Source of the DNA: an uncultured Ilumatobacter sp.
GTDB taxonomy: Bacteria > Actinomycetota > Acidimicrobiia > Acidimicrobiales > Ilumatobacteraceae
Reading direction: 5' to 3'
Length of the DNA stretch: 64,000 bases
NCBI GenBank assembly: GCA_937919625.1
Contig: CALFRK010000026.1
Location: forward strand, 33,346 to 97,345
Made by a program: the position numbers and the translations under genes. The notes under the pieces are model-generated. The model worked only from the letters and a program-made list of their open reading frames with translations. It was not told the DNA's origin and searched no databases. Within the stretch, counting starts at the first letter, position 1, and each line of letters starts with the position of its first letter. Positions 54,283 through 61,349 of the stretch are shown here, one piece after another.

Positions 54283-54981
54283 TCACACGGCGTTGGGTGG
54301 CACCCCGCCGTCGGGGGCGGCTATCTCGGCGACGGCAGACACGTGGACTCTCAACGGCACCCCATCGTGGTAAACGTCGAGCGCGATCTCGACGATCACG
54401 TTGTCGCCGTGTCGGGGCCGAGCGTCTGGCACCGGGATCTCGAGTTGCCAGCCGTGTTCGGCGCTGACCGTTTCGATGATGTCGGCATAGCCCCAGTACT
54501 CAGCCGTCTGATCTCGGTCGCGCCACACACCGACCGTTGCCGCCGGCTGAATCAACTCGAGCACCAGCGGTTCGGTTCCTCGATGGACAAGGCGCGGAGC
54601 GCTGGGGTTGTCGAGGTCGATCTCGATCGCGGCCTTGGGCTGTTCGCACAGCTCGGACATCAGCGCTCGACATCGCTTCAGCAGAACACCCCACCAACCG
54701 TCCAACGTCAGATCGGCGGCGATCGCCGCTTGGTGCCCATCGACGTCGATCCGTTCGAGTGTGGCGTCCATCGCGATGCGGTCCGAACCCGCTGGCGATG
54801 AGCGCAAGGCCCGGTCGGCATCATGCACCAGTGCCTCGATGTCGGGAACCACGCCGGCGAACCGGCCCACCATTCGACCGGTCGAACGCCACATCGCGAA
54901 CGAACCATCGGCATCGATCTCGAGCATCTCGTGTTCGGCTGGCGGGGAGTCGGACGTGCGCCGGAACGTCAGTTTTTTCAT
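54283..54981 (-). CDS. Partner of the annexin-repeat protease, unknown function
   Basis: 232 residues. The ATG overlaps the stop of the annexin-repeat protease gene (ATGA), so the two are translationally coupled. The sequence looks like a soluble, beta-rich protein: FRRTSDSPPAEHEMLEID at the start, DRIAMDATLERIDVDGHQAA, then VIVEIALDVYHDGVPLRVH near the end. There is no LQxxxGN motif, signal peptide or recognised domain. A chaperone, inhibitor or adaptor for the protease would fit the gene arrangement but is inference only. Confidence 0.65.
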   Translation of the reverse strand: MKKLTFRRTSDSPPAEHEMLEIDADGSFAMWRSTGRMVGRFAGVVPDIEALVHDADRALRSSPAGSDRIAMDATLERIDVDGHQAAIAADLTLDGWWGVLLKRCRALMSELCEQPKAAIEIDLDNPSAPRLVHRGTEPLVLELIQPAATVGVWRDRDQTAEYWGYADIIETVSAEHGWQLEIPVPDARPRHGDNVIVEIALDVYHDGVPLRVHVSAVAEIAAPDGGVPPNAV

Positions 54982-57221
54982 CGTGCCCCCATCGACCAGG
55001 TCTCAGTGGGATTGCGCTGTTGAACAATCGACACGAACTCTCGCAGATGACGGGGCTCGACCGGATGCTGGTGCGGATCGGGAGCGAACATCCCAGGATT
55101 GCCCATGATCGACGAACTAGCGTAGGAGAACACCGTCTGGAACAACCAACGATCACCGGAGTCGGATTGCGTTGATCCCTCAAACGTGAACTGGCTGATC
55201 AGATCGTCCTTGAGCGTGCCGTGCCGTGTGTTGTATTCGCCCATCACATCCTGTGCAAAGTTGCCCTGCTGCGCTCGACCGCCGACGAGCAGCCCAGCCG
55301 CCGTCAACGCCCGCCTGACCTCGATGCGACGGTTGGCAGCCGGATCGTGATGCAGCGCCGTGTGCAGGTCGTCGGCAATCTGGGCCTCGGTTCGGCCCGA
55401 CGTATTGGTCGGTCCGGTCTTGTCCATTCCGGTGATCTCAACAAAATCGCCGTGCGTGCGTTGATACTCGTCGGGTAGCCCGATGAAGTGCCCAAACTCA
55501 TGCGGAACCGTCGAGGGGCGCATCACCTCGAAGAACTTGCCGGCGTTGGCGCGGTCTTCTGGCGACAGCGTGCCCGGCACCTTGTTCTTGACCACCCTGA
55601 CGGTTCGTGAGGCACTGGAATCGTTGACCATCGTGAATTGCACGGGGATCCGTCTCCCACCCGGTTCGCAGATCGCGTACTGGTTCCAGACATTGTTGAT
55701 CTGTGTCTGCCACGTGGCATACGGAGGGGTGACCCCACTCGCCGGTTGAAACCGAATCGGAACACGAACATTGAGGCGGTCGCCCACGAGCGTCCAGTCG
55801 AAGATGCCGTCGCCTGCTGTGATCCCGCCTTCGAACATGTCTTGTACAAAATTGTTCTGAAACCGACCAAACGTGGTCAGCGTGGCTGGGATCTCTGCAC
55901 CGCGGTCTCGGCTGGCGGCATAGAGACTCTGGTTCTGAGCGGCGACCTCGGCCATGTCGGCGGTGCCCCAGATGCGTTCGAGTACACCCTCGTCGGAATC
56001 ACCGACGACGGTCTCGGTGTGCACTCGAGCAACCAACAGCAGCCGATCCGCCGTGCTGACGATCGTGAAGTCCGGGACCTGATGGAGCAGATCGGGCTCG
56101 CCGCCGGCGATCACTTCTTGGATCGCTGTGAGGTGCCCGATGTGTCCGAGGTGATTGCGTGCGGTCGTGAGCTCGGCTCCGGACATGTCGCCGTTGAGGG
56201 CCACCAGCAAGCTGCCGTACTTGCGGCGGTAATCCGCGATCGTTCGGCGGATTCGAGCCCGGTCACCGGCCAAACCTTCGAGCACCCGCATCACGCGTGC
56301 CTCGTCTGTGCCCGCTCCGGTGATCGCCTGGTACAACTCGTCGGCGGACGACAACTCGCCCTGACCGAGCAGACGAAGTGCCTCGTTGAGCTCCGAGCCG
56401 CTCATCTCGTCGCGCAGGTCGAACTCGAGTGTGCGTCCGTAGGTGAGCGAGTAGAAATCGGCGATCGCCCGTCGTTCGGCGGCAGACCGCCCCGTTAGCA
56501 CCGCGAAGATGGCGTCTTCGTCGGTACCCCAGCCCTGCATGGCCGATCGCAGCCGGCGTGCTGCCAGCTCGGCTCGGTTCGCGCGCTCGGCGGCAGCGGC
56601 CAGGGCAGGGGTCATCGGCATCGCCGCGGCGACGTCCCCGCCGGCTGCTGGGGCCGCCGCGGTCGGTGCCGGTGATGGCGCCGGTGATGGTGCCGGTGAG
56701 GCGGACGACCCTGCCTCCGCGGCCGCTGGGGCGGGTGCCGCCGGCGACGGTGCCGGTGGCGAGGCTGTTGAAGCGGGCGTGGCTGGTGCGGCCGAGTCGG
56801 CGGCCGGCGATGTTGGTGCGGCGGCCGGCTCGGATGGGGCCAGCGTTGCGAGCCTTCGGAGTTCGGCTGCGGTCAACTCATCGCTGAGGTCGGTGGTGAG
56901 TTCGCGCCCGAACAACGCCCGATAGGCGGCCTCGATGGAGTTGACCTGATGTTGTGTGCGACCGGTGAAAACGCCGTATATGGCATCTTCGTCGGTGCCC
57001 CAACCGTCCATCGCGTCTTTTAGGCGCCTCGCCAGCTGCTGCGCCATCGCCGGTGTGAGCGCGTCGGGATCGTCGAGTCGCTGCACCAGACGGCCAACGG
57101 CCGCATTGCCGATCGAGTGTTGAAGCGCGACCAGATGTGGCACGGGACGAGCCCGGTTCTCACGCTCTGCCGAGCGACGATCACCAGCGTGTTCGTCATG
57201 AATGAGAACCACGAAATCCAC
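54978..57221 (-). CDS. Annexin-repeat protein with C-terminal zinc metalloprotease and LQxxxGN motif
   Basis: 747 residues from a GTG. Residues 33-46 read LQHSIGNAAVGRLV. Three annexin-type repeats follow at about 64-128, 222-286 and 294-359, each with the annexin signature G-(W/A)-GTDE and a hydrophobic RxxI-x3-Y core (MDGWGTDEDAIYGVFTGR, MQGWGTDEDAIFAVLTGR, ITGAGTDEARVMRVLEGL). The first two are separated by a Pro/Ala/Ser-rich linker (128-200). The C-terminal half is a predicted metalloprotease: HEFGHFIGLPDEY with His574, Glu575, His578 and a downstream acidic group. Annexin repeats bind Ca2+ and acidic phospholipids, which suggests a membrane-directed protease. No signal peptide is visible. 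Confidence 0.85.
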   Translation of the reverse strand: MDFVVLIHDEHAGDRRSAERENRARPVPHLVALQHSIGNAAVGRLVQRLDDPDALTPAMAQQLARRLKDAMDGWGTDEDAIYGVFTGRTQHQVNSIEAAYRALFGRELTTDLSDELTAAELRRLATLAPSEPAAAPTSPAADSAAPATPASTASPPAPSPAAPAPAAAEAGSSASPAPSPAPSPAPTAAAPAAGGDVAAAMPMTPALAAAAERANRAELAARRLRSAMQGWGTDEDAIFAVLTGRSAAERRAIADFYSLTYGRTLEFDLRDEMSGSELNEALRLLGQGELSSADELYQAITGAGTDEARVMRVLEGLAGDRARIRRTIADYRRKYGSLLVALNGDMSGAELTTARNHLGHIGHLTAIQEVIAGGEPDLLHQVPDFTIVSTADRLLLVARVHTETVVGDSDEGVLERIWGTADMAEVAAQNQSLYAASRDRGAEIPATLTTFGRFQNNFVQDMFEGGITAGDGIFDWTLVGDRLNVRVPIRFQPASGVTPPYATWQTQINNVWNQYAICEPGGRRIPVQFTMVNDSSASRTVRVVKNKVPGTLSPEDRANAGKFFEVMRPSTVPHEFGHFIGLPDEYQRTHGDFVEITGMDKTGPTNTSGRTEAQIADDLHTALHHDPAANRRIEVRRALTAAGLLVGGRAQQGNFAQDVMGEYNTRHGTLKDDLISQFTFEGSTQSDSGDRWLFQTVFSYASSSIMGNPGMFAPDPHQHPVEPRHLREFVSIVQQRNPTETWSMGAR

Positions 57222-57242
57222 TGTGTCGGACGATGAGGGTCA

Positions 57243-57356
57243 GGTCAATGGCCTGGTCGGGTCCGACCGGGACGTTGTCGATGCCCAAACGGGCAGCGGC
57301 ACCATCTGGTCGATGTCGTCAAGGTGGCGCTCGATGCTCTCGGCGTCGTTGCGTCG
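57243..57356 (-). pseudogene. Transposase remnant (NDAES motif)
   Basis: Only about 45 bp (57312-57356) are clearly related to a transposase: the minus-strand frame reads RRNDAESIERHLDD, almost identical to the catalytic-glutamate segment of the transposase at 47083-48123, and the DNA is similar. The next 70 bp match nothing. It lies between the starts of the annexin-repeat gene and the DUF2207-like gene, whose true ATG (57394) is just beyond it. Confidence 0.6.
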
Positions 57357-57393
57357 CCGGTCAGCGTTGGGTCGGTGGCTAACGTCGACCGGC

Positions 57394-59286
57394 ATGGTCT
57401 CAACAGCGCCAACCATTGCCTCTACGTTCGCCGCCAGTGCCTGGGATATCGCTCCAGCGTCTGGGTTCATCGTGCTTGTCTTTGCCGTGGGCGGATTGGT
57501 CGCGATGACGTGGCTATGGCGGTCGACCGCAACACCGCGAATCCCTCCCGGACCCGCCACGATGGAGCTGCGCGACGAAACTCCAGCGCTGGTCGACCTG
57601 CTCACCGGCGGATTCAACGTCGACGACGACGCCGTCCCCGCAACCGTTGTCGATCTGGCAGCCAGGCGACATCTCGGGATCGACGAAACGGGCGGCAAGG
57701 TAATCATCCGCACCCGCCCGCACGGTAGCCCCAGCGGCGATCAGCTCACGACATACGAGCACCGGGTTCTCACCCATCTCGAGCGCCACGCCGTCGACGG
57801 TGTCGTGCTCGCGGCGGTGCTGACAATCGGCCCGGAGGGGGTCTCAGAGCGGTGGTTCAAGAGCTTCGCCCGCGAGGTCAACCGGCACGGCCAGTCGCTC
57901 GGGCTGTGTCGGCGTCGGTTCGATTTCAGGCATCTGGCGATCGCCTGGGGGATCGTCGCGGTCGGGTTCGCTCCGGCCTGGATCGCCGCCAACCGAGCGC
58001 CGCGCACCAACGATCCGCGTGGATGGGGGTCGTTCGGCAACCTGTTCGTCGGGCTCGCCTTCCTGGTCGGTTTCGGGCTGGTCTGGGTGGCGCAGCGGAT
58101 CAGTCGCAGCAACGCCCAGCAGGACACCGACGACGGGCGCACGGCCGCTGCCCATTGGCTCGGCGTGCGCAACCACTACCGCGGTGCCGGCGACTTCGAG
58201 GACAAGCCGGCGGCGGCGGTGGCGATCTGGGGTCGTCACCTGGCGTATGCAACGGCGATGGGTTTGGCGCCGGTCGTGCAGCGACAGTTGCCGTTCGAGA
58301 CCGAACACGACCGTCAGGTCTGGAGCCGGGCAACCGGTCAGTGGCGGCGGATCTCGGTGCGCTACCAGGCGTTCGTGCCAAGTTGGGGTCAACACCCCGG
58401 CCGGGTGGCGTTGGAGGGTCTGATCCAGGCGGCGTTTGCCGGCCTCATCACCTACGGCGGCTACTACGTGGCGAGCGCCGACATCGAACTCGACTCGCTC
58501 TCCGACGCTCAGCGCAGTTGGCTCGGGCTCGGTGGCCTCGTGGTCGCCGCCATCGCCTCGGTGGCGTGCATGTTTGCACTGCTGAAGTTGGTGCTCGGTG
58601 CATCCGATCTTTTCGCCCGCAACACGATCGAGGGTGACGTCGTACGGACCCGCGTGTACCGCACCGGCCACCGGCTGCCAAAGGTGGTGCAGTGGGTGAT
58701 GTGGTCTGGACGCAGCCAGAACGGAATGCAGCGCGATCACCAGCGCCGCACTCGTCATCACGTCGCGATCGATCCCGGCGACGACGACTCGATCGTTGCC
58801 AACGTGGTGCGTGAGTCCCTCTACCGAGGGATTCGTCAGGGGTCGCGTGTGCGTGCGATCGTGACGCCCCGTCTCGGATACGTGCGGTCGGTCGAGATGC
58901 TGGCGCCACCTCGACCGTCAGCGGCGAGCGCGCCGACGGTGCACCACGAGCTCGTCGAGGAGGCGGTCACGACGGCAGGGTCGAAGCTGGCCGGTTCGAT
59001 GCAACAGGCACTCTCCAATCTGGAGGGCGCCACCGACGCGGAAGGTCGCCCGATCCTCGACCAGACCGACGACGACGGCGTCAGTGTTCGCCAGCGGATC
59101 GCCGAGAGCACAGACCAGATCGACCGCCTGCGCAACGACCCGAGGTTGAAAAACTCCCCAATCGCTGGCCTGCTCGACGCCTTCTTGTCGCCATCGACAC
59201 CTGTTCCCGGTACTTCCGAACAGGTCGGCTCGGACTCCACAGACGCAACCGACGGACCCGAGCCGCCCGACGGCTCGCCGACCTGA
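57394..59286 (+). CDS. DUF2207-like multi-pass membrane protein
   Basis: 630 residues from the ATG at 57394. An upstream in-frame ATG at 57202 would read through the transposase remnant, so it is rejected. The N-terminal helix (GFIVLVFAVGGLVAMTWLW) is followed by a soluble winged-helix-like part (PATVVDLAARRHLGIDE...EHRVLTHLERH) typical of DUF2207 proteins, then further membrane helices (WGIVAVGFAPAWIAA, LFVGLAFLVGFGLVWVA, AFAGLITYGGYYVAS, LVVAAIASVACMFALLKL). A hydrophilic C-terminus of about 200 residues ends in an acidic Thr/Ser-rich tail. Function unknown; it may tie to the annexin-repeat gene on the other side. Confidence 0.8.
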   Translation: MVSTAPTIASTFAASAWDIAPASGFIVLVFAVGGLVAMTWLWRSTATPRIPPGPATMELRDETPALVDLLTGGFNVDDDAVPATVVDLAARRHLGIDETGGKVIIRTRPHGSPSGDQLTTYEHRVLTHLERHAVDGVVLAAVLTIGPEGVSERWFKSFAREVNRHGQSLGLCRRRFDFRHLAIAWGIVAVGFAPAWIAANRAPRTNDPRGWGSFGNLFVGLAFLVGFGLVWVAQRISRSNAQQDTDDGRTAAAHWLGVRNHYRGAGDFEDKPAAAVAIWGRHLAYATAMGLAPVVQRQLPFETEHDRQVWSRATGQWRRISVRYQAFVPSWGQHPGRVALEGLIQAAFAGLITYGGYYVASADIELDSLSDAQRSWLGLGGLVVAAIASVACMFALLKLVLGASDLFARNTIEGDVVRTRVYRTGHRLPKVVQWVMWSGRSQNGMQRDHQRRTRHHVAIDPGDDDSIVANVVRESLYRGIRQGSRVRAIVTPRLGYVRSVEMLAPPRPSAASAPTVHHELVEEAVTTAGSKLAGSMQQALSNLEGATDAEGRPILDQTDDDGVSVRQRIAESTDQIDRLRNDPRLKNSPIAGLLDAFLSPSTPVPGTSEQVGSDSTDATDGPEPPDGSPT

Positions 59287-59453
59287 CCCGCAAGGCGCCC
59301 TGTAGGGCAACTGAAACGACCGACTTCAGCCGGGTTGCCCGACTCGACGCCCGCTAACTCGTGAGCGATCGAGCGGCTCCATTCTGGAAATGCAGGCGCG
59401 GTCCGGTTTGGCGACCGGTCGCGCGAGAACTGGTTGCGCCAGATGGATCGACA

Positions 59454-59711
59454 TCACACATCGCCCCGTCGTGTCGCATCGTGTTCGCTCTGCTCGACCG
59501 CGGTCTTGGGTGACGCACCGCCGTACATGACGCTGAGCAGCCCGGTGAGGTATTGGTCTGTCGTACTCAGATTCGCTGTGACGAGACGAACGACCACCGC
59601 TCGATCGAGTTGGCTGCCCGTGACGTCGATACTCGTCTTGAAGCGCACCTCACCAGTCTCGAAGTCGAGCTCGAAGTTGCCGATCGCCAAGTCATGATTG
59701 GCTCGCGTCAC
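59454..59711 (-). CDS. YbjN-like protein, N-terminally truncated
   Basis: 85 residues. NHDLAIGNFELDFETGEVRF (core GNFELDFETGEV), then VDVTGSQLDRAVV-like IDVTGSQLDR, and LLSVMYGGASPKTAVEQSE, match the second half of YbjN domains (bacterial sensory-transduction regulator family). The conserved N-terminal half is missing: the sequence meets the transposase fragment at 59711-59714. It is probably nonfunctional unless it starts from the ATG formed at the junction. Confidence 0.6.
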   Translation of the reverse strand: MTRANHDLAIGNFELDFETGEVRFKTSIDVTGSQLDRAVVVRLVTANLSTTDQYLTGLLSVMYGGASPKTAVEQSEHDATRRGDV

Positions 59712-59713
59712 GA

Positions 59714-60079
59714 ATTCTGGCGTGGCTCGTGCCGCCGCCGGGTCAGCATCAAATCAGGTACTACGGGGTCTTGGCGCCCTCGGCCCGGCTTCGCGGCTTA
59801 GTTGTGCCCGCCGGCCGAGTGAGCGTGCAGCGGGTTCTCTTTGGGCCTCGGGCCTTCGAGTCACTCGTTGCCGTGGCCTATCGTGTGTCGTGGGCCAAGC
59901 TTCTTGCTCGGGTCTACGACATCGACGGCCACCTGTGCCCAGATTGTGGGGGCCCGCTCCGTGCCGTTGCAGCGGTGCTGCCGCCCGCCGCAGGGCAGTG
60001 GATTTTGAAGCAGCAGATTGTGCCGTTGGTGGGTACGGGTCCGCCGGGTCCTCAGCAGTGTCTGCCATTTGCGAGCTGA
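59714..60079 (+). pseudogene. 3' fragment of an IS91-family (Y2) transposase
   Basis: About 121 residues read ILAWLVPPPGQHQIRYYGVLAPSARLRGLVVP, then FESLVAVAYRVSWAKLLARVYDIDGHLCPDCGGPLRAVAAV. (Diagnostic cores: VPPPxxHxxRYYGVLAP and LLARVxxIDxxxCPxCGG.) These are the C-terminal hallmarks of IS91/IS801-type transposases. The catalytic N-terminal 300 residues are missing. It sits exactly where the window changes from actinobacterial to myxobacterial-looking genes. Confidence 0.75.
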
Positions 60080-60296
60080 CTCAGCTCGGGATTGCCTAAC
60101 CTCGGGCGTCTACAACCGGCGCGGGGCACAGCTATGTGCTCTTTGAAAGTTGGTGGTGCCTGAAGTTCTGTGATGCCTCGGTTTCTGGGAGTTGAGGCCA
60201 ATCCTGAGTGCTGGCGGGGCGGAAATCCACCGCGACGCGGGGTGTTCTACCAGGGCTTCGGGTCGCATACCGGTGCCGAACCTGCTTGGAGTTCTT
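60080..60296. other. Junction segment between the transposase fragment and PEGA gene
   Basis: This 217-bp stretch shows no recognised gene. It has the composition of decayed transposon-flanking DNA and separates the IS91 fragment from the truncated PEGA gene. Confidence 0.4.
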
Positions 60297-61286
60297 ATGG
60301 GCCCCGCAGGACAATATGTCGTCGCCACCCGCGCCTTCGAGCAGGCCTATGAGCTTGCGCCGCTGCCCGCGATCAGCTTCTCCACCGCTCAGGCGCTGAG
60401 GCTGCAGTTCTTTGTCGACCACAAGCCCGCGGGACTTCAGCGCGCGATCGCTCGCTACCGACGGTACATCGAGGCGACCCCGAGCGGCGGGCGACGACAG
60501 GACGCTGTCACCAGCCTCGCTGAGATCGAGCCGATCTTCATGCGGCTGAGCGCCGAGGCCCCCACAGCGCCACCCGAGCCACCCGAGCTGCCCACGCAGC
60601 TGATGATCACGAGCGCGATCGCAGGCGCGTGGGGGACGGTGGACGGAGCTGTGCAACAAGACCTGCCGATGGTCCTTGACGTGAGCCCAGGCCCGCACAC
60701 GATCACCGCCGGGGCCGAAGCTCATGACGTGATCAAGCTGGACGTGCTCGCCGCCGAGCGGCGCCTCGCGGTGGTCGAGGTCGAGCTGAAGCCGCAGCCC
60801 GCGAGGCTCGTCATCGACGCAGATCTGTCTGCCGACGTGCACATCAACGGCCTGATCAAAGGCCGCACCCCCATCAGCCTCAAGCTGCCACCTGGTCCGG
60901 CCGAGGTCAGCCTGGTCGGCAGCGGCGTCGTGCCGTGGTCTCGCTCGATCCAGCTCAAGCCCAACGCCGAGGTCGAGCTCAAGCTCCAGCTCCGCCGGAC
61001 GACACAGCGCAGCGCAGCGCACGCCGTGCTCCTGGCCGCGCTCACAGGCCTCGCCGCCGGCGCCGGCGTCGGGGTCGCAGCGCTCGTCGACGACGGCTCC
61101 GCTGCTGACATCAACCAGCGCCGCTTGAGCTCCGGTATCAGCCCCGCAGAGCTGGCAGAATACGAGCGGCTCGTCGATCGAAGAGACGGTCGCAGGACCG
61201 CCACGTACATCGTCGCTGGTAGCAGCGTGCTGCTCGGGATCGTCGGCGGCGCCCTGTACCTGCTTGAGAGCCCACGTCTGCCCTAG
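60297..61286 (+). CDS. PEGA-domain membrane protein, N-terminally truncated
   Basis: 329 residues from the ATG at 60297, which has GGAG upstream, but family homology only begins at about 60321 with ATRAFEQAYELAPLPAISFS, the middle of a TPR. One TPR-like repeat remains (residues 9-50). A PEGA domain follows (RLVIDADLSADVHINGLIKG, TPISLKLPPGPAEVSLVG). The C-terminus has two membrane helices (AVLLAALTGLAAGAGVGVAAL and YIVAGSSVLLGIVGGALYLL). TPR-PEGA proteins of this layout are abundant in Myxococcota. The missing signal peptide and first TPRs suggest a 5' truncation at the junction. Confidence 0.65.
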   Translation: MGPAGQYVVATRAFEQAYELAPLPAISFSTAQALRLQFFVDHKPAGLQRAIARYRRYIEATPSGGRRQDAVTSLAEIEPIFMRLSAEAPTAPPEPPELPTQLMITSAIAGAWGTVDGAVQQDLPMVLDVSPGPHTITAGAEAHDVIKLDVLAAERRLAVVEVELKPQPARLVIDADLSADVHINGLIKGRTPISLKLPPGPAEVSLVGSGVVPWSRSIQLKPNAEVELKLQLRRTTQRSAAHAVLLAALTGLAAGAGVGVAALVDDGSAADINQRRLSSGISPAELAEYERLVDRRDGRRTATYIVAGSSVLLGIVGGALYLLESPRLP

Positions 61287-61349
61287 CCCTAGCCGCCGCT
61301 GAGCCGAGGTGCTCAGCGTGGGCTGTTGCAAGACAAACTGCGACGCCCC

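Noticed and set aside
57202..57393. Longer N-terminus for the DUF2207-like protein
   Set aside because: It translates the antisense of a transposase remnant; the family sequence starts at ATG 57394.
51082..59286. Complete contractile injection system locus
   Set aside because: No tube, sheath, spike, baseplate or AAA ATPase gene is present; only cargo-like proteins are seen.
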